A program made the translations under genes and the position numbers. DNA of 64,000 nucleotides from an uncultured Sphingomonadaceae bacterium (GTDB taxonomy: Bacteria; Pseudomonadota; Alphaproteobacteria; Sphingomonadales; Sphingomonadaceae), in NCBI GenBank assembly GCA_938050045.1, contig CALLJS010000013.1, forward strand, positions 143,820 to 207,819, read 5' to 3'. The notes under the pieces were generated by a model that saw only the letters and a list, made by a program, of their open reading frames with translations, ran no database searches and was not told where the DNA came from. This document shows, in pieces, positions 38,207-47,695 of the stretch (positions are counted from its first letter, which is position 1; every line of letters starts with the position of its first letter).

Positions 38207-39540
38207 GAGGTTTGCGCTAGGACGTTCAATATCCGTGTCATGATTGCAACCCATTGATTTTGATTGACTTCTTTATCAGGATTATTCCAACTGCCCGATA
38301 TACTATACCAGTCTCCTTGACTAGATTGCACTATAAAATTCATGGATATAACACCAGGTTCAGAACCACCTTTATATCCCAAATAGGTCCATTTCCGCGC
38401 ATCATTTGGTCCGATACCGCTGTTAATGGACAAGATATTTTTGACAATAGGGTCGCTAGATTGTCGCAATGTGTCGAAGAGCCGTGCAATATCTGTCGAA
38501 GAAGCGTACCATTCTATCTCATTGATGTACAGCGGGCCGCTGGCAAATTCACGCGCATCATAATTATTAATTGATAATCTATTTTTATTACGCGCTATTA
38601 TTTTTTGTTGCTCTCTTTCGCTGGCTTTCAAAAAATCTGTTCGCAATTTATCATTCGCCTTCATTTTGAATGAAAATGCTTCTGCTGTTGATAAAAATGG
38701 CGTTATTTTATTGATGTCATCATGCCCAATTTGACGGACACGCGATTCAATATTTCCCCGCCCCAGAAATGATATAAGAGCATCGGTTGCATTATTATCG
38801 CTCACTGAAATCATCAAAGTGGCAAGGCTCTGCAGAGATAATGGGCTGCCCGCTGGCCATTTTTCCGTTCCGCCTAAAGTTGATGATTTGGGTGCCAAAG
38901 GAGCGATTGTACTCCACCTTACTCTGCCGCGCTCTATCTGTGCGGCTAATTCGGCCAAAATATAGAGTTTGAAGGTTGATCCAATGGCAAATTGTTCGCC
39001 CCCTCTAAATTGTTTTACCACGCGAGGAGCTTGCCCCTGCTTCAACCGGTGGATGGCAAATCCAGCCTTTCCTGACAATGCAGATATTTCCTTTTCAATA
39101 TCGCTATAGTCGTCGCCTATGACGTCGAAGCCTTGCAATAATAAACCTGAAACCAAAAAAGGCGCATTTGGATTAACCACCATTTCAAGCGTCGCCGTTG
39201 CTCGTTCAAATTCAAGTTTGATTATGCCTGAATGACGATCATTGGGCGCAATAGAGCGTATCGATAATGCTGTACCATATTGCATATTCACGCCTGTGAT
39301 AATCTGATCCAATTGACTGGTCGGAACGGCTTGTAAAAAGTTAGGCGCAAAATAATCACTATAGGCGATTTGTCTATTGAAGAGCAAAATCAGTTGATTG
39401 GCGCGCTGCTGAAATTCTCTCGAGACGCGAAATTCTTGTGTAAGGCTCTGTGCCATAGCCGGCGTCGATGTCCCAATAGTAGAGGAAAAACCAAAGGATA
39501 GATATAATCCTAGGGCTAAGAATTTCCTCACTATGAACAT
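38203..39540 (-). CDS. Secreted serine hydrolase, class A beta-lactamase-like
   Basis: The 445-residue precursor has a signal peptide cut near TPAMA-QS. A DUF3887-like N-terminal domain at about residues 35-130 leads to a beta-lactamase-related domain. The catalytic S188-x-x-K191 is in IGSTFKLYIL, the second motif is S247-D248-N249 in SVSDNNATD, and a KGG triad replaces KTG in LGYKGGSEPG. The expected Glu166 equivalent of true class A beta-lactamases could not be placed. It may be a DD-peptidase-like or esterase-like enzyme rather than a resistance gene. Confidence 0.8.
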   Translation of the reverse strand: MFIVRKFLALGLYLSFGFSSTIGTSTPAMAQSLTQEFRVSREFQQRANQLILLFNRQIAYSDYFAPNFLQAVPTSQLDQIITGVNMQYGTALSIRSIAPNDRHSGIIKLEFERATATLEMVVNPNAPFLVSGLLLQGFDVIGDDYSDIEKEISALSGKAGFAIHRLKQGQAPRVVKQFRGGEQFAIGSTFKLYILAELAAQIERGRVRWSTIAPLAPKSSTLGGTEKWPAGSPLSLQSLATLMISVSDNNATDALISFLGRGNIESRVRQIGHDDINKITPFLSTAEAFSFKMKANDKLRTDFLKASEREQQKIIARNKNRLSINNYDAREFASGPLYINEIEWYASSTDIARLFDTLRQSSDPIVKNILSINSGIGPNDARKWTYLGYKGGSEPGVISMNFIVQSSQGDWYSISGSWNNPDKEVNQNQWVAIMTRILNVLAQTS

Positions 39541-39554
39541 TTTATTTCCTATTA

Positions 39555-41561
<2,007 letters not shown>

Positions 41562-41691
41562 CTAGACTCTGGGTTGCAACACTATATTCAATTTGTGGAT
41601 AACTAATTGGCTATTGCTAATTAATCTTACAAAAAATAACAATTACCCGATTAGCCGCATTTGATATTTATCTGACCAATCATCTGACCTA

Positions 41692-42342
41692 TCATCTAAC
41701 TCTGGGACCGCCAAAGGGCATAGGGGGAGGAGGGCGTCTTACCCCGCGCGGTAATTGCGCTTGATAGGCGCGTCCACAATGTTCCACACAATATGGAAAG
41801 CCGACGTTGACGGGTTCACCGCAGAAATGAAAATCGGCTTCGCCAGGATGATTAATGGGCCAGCGGCAAACGCGATCGTTCAAATCGAGCAAGCTGGTTT
41901 TGCCTGCCATGTCTGGACTAGGTTTAGCAGGGACGAGCCGGCGCGGGGGCGCAGGGGGAATAGGCGCTTGTTGATCGCCGGGCCCTTGGCGCAAGAATCC
42001 GCCTGGCCCTATTGAGACGACTTGTTGCGACGTGCTGTCTATCGTGGGTTGGGGAGCAGCCGGCTTTGCCTTTATAGCAGTTTTGGTAGCGGGTTTGGCC
42101 GATTTTGCTATGTCTGCCTTTGGCGGTGCTGCGGCTTTTGTTCGTTTGGTGGTTTTTTTGGTCGCCGCTTTTTTACCGCCTGATTTTACAGGGGAGGGAC
42201 GCGATTTTAGGCCTAGTCGATGCGCTTTGCCAATTACAGCATTGCGGCTCACACCGCCTAATTGCTCGGCGATTTGGCTAGCAGTAAGACCTTTTTCCCA
42301 AAGTTGCTTTAGGTGATCAATACGTTCGTCTGTCCAGGCCAT
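41692..42342 (-). CDS. gcrA: GcrA cell-cycle regulator
   Basis: GcrA is an alphaproteobacterial sigma-70 cofactor that activates promoters carrying CcrM-methylated GANTC sites. The N-terminal 45 residues hold the DNA-binding domain (MAWTDERIDHLKQLWEKG, then SRNAVIGKAHRLGLKSR). A Lys/Ala/Pro-rich linker follows. The conserved C-terminus CRWPINHPGEADFHFCGE to CVEHCGRAY carries four cysteines. Its presence is one of the best class-level markers in this window. Confidence 0.94.
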   Translation of the reverse strand: MAWTDERIDHLKQLWEKGLTASQIAEQLGGVSRNAVIGKAHRLGLKSRPSPVKSGGKKAATKKTTKRTKAAAPPKADIAKSAKPATKTAIKAKPAAPQPTIDSTSQQVVSIGPGGFLRQGPGDQQAPIPPAPPRRLVPAKPSPDMAGKTSLLDLNDRVCRWPINHPGEADFHFCGEPVNVGFPYCVEHCGRAYQAQLPRGVRRPPPPMPFGGPRVR

Positions 42343-42464
42343 GAAAACTCCAAATATTAAATAGGATATGTTGCAGAGAGCGGTTTGTTCAAAAGCGGCT
42401 TGCAGGGTTGGCCGTTAATGGATAATTGGGTGCTTCTGCATTATTTATAGTATTTAGGGATTAA

Positions 42465-43277
42465 ATGAATCAAATTCAACCAAAATTGGGCACGACAAAA
42501 ATTAATCGTGTAAACTGGGTTGGGCTAAAGACGCTTTACCTAAAAGAAGTGCGCCGTTTCATGAAAGTTCAGCTCCAAACTATCTGGGCGCCCGCTATAA
42601 CCACATTATTATTTTTGGTGATATTCATCGTAGCATTGGGGCGCGGGGATTATACAGTATTGGGGCAGGCTTTTGCGAATTTTCTCGCTCCAGGCCTAAT
42701 CATAATGGGTATGATACAAAATGCCTTTGCTAACAGCAGCTTTGCATTATTGGTTGGGAAATTACAGGGGACAATTGTCGATTATTTAATGCCGCCATTG
42801 TCTACATTTGAAACATTATTTGCAATGGTTGCGGCTGCTGTAACACGGGCTATTTTGGTAGGCCTTGCGGTTTGGTTGGCGATGTTTTTATGGCCCGATG
42901 TACAGGTTAGCATACGCCACCCTTGGGCTATAATATATTTTGGACTAATGGGTTCTATCTTCATCTCTTTATTGGGGATAATGACGTCTATTTGGGCAGA
43001 GAAATTTGACCATGCAGCGGCAATAACAAATTTTGTGATTGCCCCTTTATCGCTGCTGTCTGGAACATTTTATTCGGTCGATAGATTGTCGCCGCTGTTT
43101 CAATCTATCAGCCACGCCAATCCTTTTTTCTATATAATATCGGGTTTTCGTTATGGCTTTATCGGCCAAGCCGATATGGACATAGCTCTTGGTATAAGCG
43201 TCATAGCGGTGCTAAATATAATAGCCGCAATTAGTGCTTATTGTCTGCTAAAATCTGGGTGGAAGCTTAAAAATTGA
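42465..43277 (+). CDS. ABC-2 type transporter permease
   Basis: The 270-residue protein has six hydrophobic segments, with an N-terminal amphipathic stretch (GLKTLYLKEVRRFMKVQLQT) and SGTFYSVDRLSP before the last helices. This is the ABC-2/NodJ/YadH pattern. An ATPase gene would normally adjoin it, but none is found on either side, so it must pair with a subunit coded elsewhere. Capsule, polyketide or drug export are all possible. The gene stands alone between divergent gcrA and convergent hspQ. Confidence 0.85.
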   Translation: MNQIQPKLGTTKINRVNWVGLKTLYLKEVRRFMKVQLQTIWAPAITTLLFLVIFIVALGRGDYTVLGQAFANFLAPGLIIMGMIQNAFANSSFALLVGKLQGTIVDYLMPPLSTFETLFAMVAAAVTRAILVGLAVWLAMFLWPDVQVSIRHPWAIIYFGLMGSIFISLLGIMTSIWAEKFDHAAAITNFVIAPLSLLSGTFYSVDRLSPLFQSISHANPFFYIISGFRYGFIGQADMDIALGISVIAVLNIIAAISAYCLLKSGWKLKN

Positions 43278-43348
43278 AATAAGATTATAGTTGTTTCGGT
43301 GTTGTAATTCGATGTGCAGTCCGTCATTTAATGCCGCGCTGCGGCCAA

Positions 43349-43720
43349 TTAATTTTTTAATTTATCCTGTAATTTATAATGGCCGTCCATCCATTCGCCA
43401 AAAATATTTTTTATCTGGGGGTGGTTAATCGGGCCAGCCAATCCATCAAGGACCAGATTTTGCTGACTAACATAGGCTATATAATTACGCTCATTATTCT
43501 CGGCGAATAAGTGATAAAAGGGCTGTTCTTTCTTTGGACGCAAATCTTTTGGGATCGATTCATACCACGCATCGTCATTGCTATAAATTGGATCAACATC
43601 ATAGATAACGCCGCGAAAATCAAATAAACGGTGTTTGACGACTTGCCCGATAGCAAATTCTGCACTGGGCGTATCCTGCAATATCGCATTGCTGGTTTGA
43701 GAGCTTATAGAATCATTCAT
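43349..43720 (-). CDS. hspQ: HspQ-like (YccV) heat-shock protein
   Basis: The 123-residue protein carries FAIGQVVKHRLFDFRGVIYDVDP, WYESIPKDLRPKKEQPFYHL and NYIAYVSQQNLVLD, which match HspQ, the hemimethylated-DNA-binding/YccV domain. In enterobacteria HspQ acts as a specificity factor for the Lon protease. I start at the ATG at 43720; a TTG at 43762 would add 14 residues. Neither has a convincing ribosome-binding site. Confidence 0.87.
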   Translation of the reverse strand: MNDSISSQTSNAILQDTPSAEFAIGQVVKHRLFDFRGVIYDVDPIYSNDDAWYESIPKDLRPKKEQPFYHLFAENNERNYIAYVSQQNLVLDGLAGPINHPQIKNIFGEWMDGHYKLQDKLKN

Positions 43721-43839
43721 ACACTGGTTATTGGGATTTGTTTTGATTTTTTCAAGCTGCAACTTACCATAGCCTCATTTGTTTTTTCTTTAGAAACCTC
43801 TCTGTCAGCAGCGGATTAATTTATCTCGAATATCATATA

Positions 43840-44182
43840 GACAACGCTTGGCGCGCGATTAATTTTGTCCATTCAGATTTTAGATTATTATATATTTTAA
43901 AAGATTGACTCTCATTAAATTCAAAAAGATTATAAACTGGGTCAATTTATTACTATATAATATAAATGATTTATAATATAATATTTTATTTTTTATTTTT
44001 TGAATTTTTTTGAAATTAATTAACTATAGTAATTCCATTAAAACTTTGTTTTTAATAGATAAAAAAATAGAATAGAAATTAATTATGGTTAATAATAAAA
44101 AATTTTAGGATTAAAGTCAAAATCTGCTATCAATTGACCATAGCACAGCCTGTGTAAAAATAATTATCCTTAAGGTAAAAGA
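43840..44182. other. Very AT-rich intergenic region before rpfF
   Basis: By eye this is the most AT-rich stretch of the window, with long A and T runs around 43960-44110 and no open frame worth calling. The last 50 bp hold a possible -35 TTGACC (44134-44139), a short palindrome CACAGCCTGTG (44144-44154), and a ribosome-binding site AAGG nine bases before the rpfF ATG. A clear -10 box is not resolved. A GANTC site (43907-43911) is present. It probably contains the rpfF promoter, and the long AT tract could bind a nucleoid protein. Confidence 0.5.
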
Positions 44183-45130
44183 ATGTCAGCTCCAGATAAT
44201 AAATTAAGCAATCCAATATTTAGCCAATTATCAAACAATGACTCTTCTGATCTGGTTGCATTAATCCAAAGTCTTAAATTAAATGAGATGAAATTGGAGC
44301 TTGATCAAAATGATAAAATTCTATGGTGCAATCTGCATCAAGAAGGCAGGCCATGTTTTACATTCGATCTCGGCAAAGAACTTGAAATGGTGCAAATTTT
44401 TTTAGAGAATAATCTCAACGATTATCCTGATGTGGCGCGCTATTTTGTTTTTGGGTCGGATACGCCAGAGGTCTTTAATCTCGGCGGCGATTTAGAATTA
44501 TTCGTAAATAATATCCGCAATAATAATATAGAAATGATGCGACGATATGCGCACAAAAGCATCAATATATTAGACCGTAATTTACGGTCATTTAATTCAA
44601 ACATCATTACAATTGGTTTGGTGCAAGGCAATGCGCTTGGTGGCGGATTTGAATTTTCTTTATCGTTCGATATTTTGGTGGCAGAGAAAAGTACCCGTTT
44701 TGGATTGCCCGAAATATTATTCAATCTATTCCCCGGGATGGGGGCCTATAGTTTTCTGACCAGAAAAATTGGAAGAAAAGCAACCGAAGAGATGATCTTG
44801 AGCGGCAGCATCTATACGGGAGAGCAATTATATGATTTGGGTGTTGTGGATATTTTAGCGGAAGATGGAGAAGGGCAAAAATCCGTTATCGACTATATTC
44901 GCAACAATCAAAAAAGATTTAATGCGGAAAGATCCTTATATGAAGTTCGTAAAAAAATAAATCCCATAACTAAAACGGAATTAATGGAAATCACAAACCT
45001 CTGGTCAGAGATGGCTATGAAATTGAACGAAGATGATCTGCGTAAAATGGAAAAATTAGTTAAAGCTCAAAAACGCTTAACGCGCAAAAATAATATTCCT
45101 ACAAAACAGGCTATCAGGGCCTTACCCTAG
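44183..45130 (+). CDS. rpfF: RpfF-like DSF synthase (crotonase fold)
   Basis: RpfF makes cis-2-unsaturated fatty-acid signals (DSF family) from acyl-ACP by dehydration and thioester cleavage. This 315-residue protein has VFNLGGDLELF, LVQGNALGGGFE with E157, and GLPEILFNLFPGMGAYSF with E177. The glutamates are 20 residues apart, as E141 and E161 are in Xanthomonas RpfF. The C-terminus (ITNLWSEMAMKL then MEKLVKAQKR) also matches. An ordinary enoyl-CoA hydratase would not share these segments. It is about 16 residues longer than RpfF at the N-terminus. Its stop overlaps that of the RpfC-like kinase gene. No rpfB acyl-CoA ligase is nearby. Confidence 0.92.
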   Translation: MSAPDNKLSNPIFSQLSNNDSSDLVALIQSLKLNEMKLELDQNDKILWCNLHQEGRPCFTFDLGKELEMVQIFLENNLNDYPDVARYFVFGSDTPEVFNLGGDLELFVNNIRNNNIEMMRRYAHKSINILDRNLRSFNSNIITIGLVQGNALGGGFEFSLSFDILVAEKSTRFGLPEILFNLFPGMGAYSFLTRKIGRKATEEMILSGSIYTGEQLYDLGVVDILAEDGEGQKSVIDYIRNNQKRFNAERSLYEVRKKINPITKTELMEITNLWSEMAMKLNEDDLRKMEKLVKAQKRLTRKNNIPTKQAIRALP

Positions 45131-47688
45131 CTATTTATCGCATTATTAGGGGCATTTTCGGTCTCGCAATAATGCGCTCTTAATATCTCAATATTTTTAT
45201 CTGCATAGTCTAATTCTGACAATAAAGCATCAATATGTTGGCGTTCATTATCTTGATACTCGCTGTCAACGATGCTCTCATAATGTGTGCATAATTCGGA
45301 TAATCTAAACGCGCCGATATTATTTGCAGAGCTTTTTAGAGCATGAGAGACAAAACGAAATTTTTCCAAATCGCATGGCTTATTATCATTGTGTAATTGG
45401 GCAACAATATCTCTAGTTTCATCTTTATAACTGTCCATAACCAGTCTTACAAAGTCTGTATTGCCGATCGATTCTAAATAATCGATTCGACTTAAATCAA
45501 TAATATTTTTATTGATACCAATGCTACCATCATGGGCTATTGTTTCTTTGTCACCCTGCACTTCATTTTCTGACAGTATAGGATTGTTACAATATTCCCT
45601 AACTTTATTGATTAATTTTTTGGCTTCTATTGGCTTTGTTATCCGCTCATCCATGCCAGCGGCTAAGCATTTTTTCAATGTTTCTTCTGTGGCATCTGCT
45701 GTTACCCCGATGATAGGAAGATGCCCATTGCCGGCTTCTATATTGCGCCATAATTTTGTTGCTTCGATACCATTTAATCGGGGCATATTAACATCTATCA
45801 GCATTGCATCAAAACTTTTCTCTTCTAATATTTGCAGCGCTTCGTCACCATCAGTAACAAGAGAGACATTATATCCATCGCTCAATAATATAGATTCTAA
45901 GACCATACGATTGGTTCGATTATCGTCTACAACCAATATATTATGCTGATTATTATTGCCGTGCCATATTTGTTCTTTCTCATCAAATTTTGCGCCCCCA
46001 GCAGATGCTATCGATTTATCGATAAATAAGTTTCCAATTTTCATAGCCTTGCGGAAGCTGTTAAAGCTTGTAGCTGGCGATAATATTGAAGCAAATGAGG
46101 CTTGAATATTTATTTTGTGTATATCAATATCTTCATTATCAGACATTAAAATACAGGCAATTTTAGAGCGTTGAAATGGCTTCCAAAATTCTTCCCTAGA
46201 ATCAATATCGCCAACAAGCGATTGATCTAATAATGCAATATTATATTGTTCAAGATTGATGCTCCCCATTTTTTCAGTGATAGAGTCAACCGTTTCGCAA
46301 TCATAATGCGTTATAAAATATTGACCCGAACACTGAGCTTGAAGCAGAATATCTTCTTTCTCTTTTCCCAAAGAAATAATTTTTGCGGATATAATATTAT
46401 TATTTAATTCTTCCTCATGCGACTTTTCAACTCTTGTTATGGGAATAGATAGTTTAAACACGCTACCTTGGCCAAGCTCGCTATCAACCGAAATATTACC
46501 CCCAAGAGCATCAATGATTTGTTTGCAAATTGCCAGACCTAATCCAGTGCCGCCAAATCGTTCCATGATTGTATTATCTGCCTGCTGAAAGGGCTGAAAA
46601 ATATCATTACAACTTTTCTTATCGATTCCAATTCCAGTATCCGCAATAGATAATATTAGAGACAATTGTCCCTCAATATTTCTAACGCTGCTGCGGATTA
46701 TGATTTTGCCATGTTCGGTAAATTTAATTGCATTGCTAGTAATGTTTAATATTAAATTCTTAATTTCTCTAACTGGCCCATTATAGTGATCGTGGCTATT
46801 GGTTTCAGATTGCAATATTAATTCCAGCTCTTTTTCTTGCGCCCGAATATTAAGAATATCGCGCGATTCAACTAAAATATCGGTGACGTTGAAATCTTCC
46901 ATTTCAATCTTATCATTTTGAGTGTCCGACTTGCCAAGTTGGAGTAATTGTTCAATCAATTGCAGCAAATATTGACCTGCGGATACGCTGCTATTGACCA
47001 TTTTTAGATGAGAAGGGCTAAGATTCATTCCCGCTAGATGCGTGCCATAACCGATTATTGCATTGAGGGGGGTGCGCAATTCGTGGCTCACGCTAGCAAG
47101 GAAATAGCTTTTGGCGCGGTTGGCGCTTTCTGCCTTTTCTCTCGCCTGCGATAATTTCTTAATCAAGTTAGAACAATAGGCAGGTATCATTATAAGAGCG
47201 ACAAGCAAGGCAATAGAAAACCCTAAATTTTGTTGCCAAAATGGTTCAGTATAAATTGTCAAAGCAAAAGAAATGCTCATAATGAAAGAGGCTATAACTA
47301 GCCATTTAACGCCAAACCTGAAGCCATTACCCAATATAGTCCATAAATAGATGGGGTAGATAAATGCCAATCCAGCAGAGTCTATTCTTAATAAATAAAA
47401 CCCCATCACGCTCTCTAATAAGAGGCCAAGGGTTAATCTAATATTGGACGGCAGTAGATTTTTTATCTGGGCAGTCCATAATATTATAGCTATTCCCAAA
47501 TAGATCGAGAATATGATTAATATGTGCGCATCATCCGCGAATAAATAGCCTATTAATATTATGATGCTGCCGAGTATGAGGCGGTTATAAAATATCTCCG
47601 TCTCTCCAACATGGGTGGAGAAAAAACTCCCATTTTGAGTGGGGTTTTTGAGTAAAGACGATATTTTGCGCGCAAATGATAATAGCAT
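45127..47688 (-). CDS. rpfC: RpfC-like membrane hybrid histidine kinase
   Basis: The 853-residue protein opens with five or six membrane helices (about residues 36-175) containing IYLWTILGNGFRFG, recalling the RpfC sensor. HisKA follows with SHELRTPLNA (H202), then HATPase_c boxes NITSNAIKF, ADTGIGID and GGTGLGLAI. A degenerate receiver-like stretch spans about 430-560, then a full receiver (ILVVDDNRTN, D632 in LIDVNMP, KPI) and a C-terminal HPt domain with H782 in SHALKSSANNIGA. This H-D-H order is that of RpfC, the DSF sensor. Convergence with rpfF supports the call; the ligand itself is inferred. Confidence 0.88.
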   Translation of the reverse strand: MLLSFARKISSLLKNPTQNGSFFSTHVGETEIFYNRLILGSIIILIGYLFADDAHILIIFSIYLGIAIILWTAQIKNLLPSNIRLTLGLLLESVMGFYLLRIDSAGLAFIYPIYLWTILGNGFRFGVKWLVIASFIMSISFALTIYTEPFWQQNLGFSIALLVALIMIPAYCSNLIKKLSQAREKAESANRAKSYFLASVSHELRTPLNAIIGYGTHLAGMNLSPSHLKMVNSSVSAGQYLLQLIEQLLQLGKSDTQNDKIEMEDFNVTDILVESRDILNIRAQEKELELILQSETNSHDHYNGPVREIKNLILNITSNAIKFTEHGKIIIRSSVRNIEGQLSLILSIADTGIGIDKKSCNDIFQPFQQADNTIMERFGGTGLGLAICKQIIDALGGNISVDSELGQGSVFKLSIPITRVEKSHEEELNNNIISAKIISLGKEKEDILLQAQCSGQYFITHYDCETVDSITEKMGSINLEQYNIALLDQSLVGDIDSREEFWKPFQRSKIACILMSDNEDIDIHKINIQASFASILSPATSFNSFRKAMKIGNLFIDKSIASAGGAKFDEKEQIWHGNNNQHNILVVDDNRTNRMVLESILLSDGYNVSLVTDGDEALQILEEKSFDAMLIDVNMPRLNGIEATKLWRNIEAGNGHLPIIGVTADATEETLKKCLAAGMDERITKPIEAKKLINKVREYCNNPILSENEVQGDKETIAHDGSIGINKNIIDLSRIDYLESIGNTDFVRLVMDSYKDETRDIVAQLHNDNKPCDLEKFRFVSHALKSSANNIGAFRLSELCTHYESIVDSEYQDNERQHIDALLSELDYADKNIEILRAHYCETENAPNNAINS

Positions 47689-47695
47689 GGCTCAA

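Noticed and set aside
42032..42316. 94-codon hydrophobic plus-strand frame opposite gcrA
   Set aside because: It is the antisense reading of the Lys/Ala-rich linker of GcrA, which gives Phe/Ala-rich sequence that mimics a membrane protein.
44183..45130. Reading the gene as a plain enoyl-CoA hydratase
   Set aside because: The spacing of the two Glu residues and long segments around them match RpfF, and an RpfC-like kinase is adjacent.
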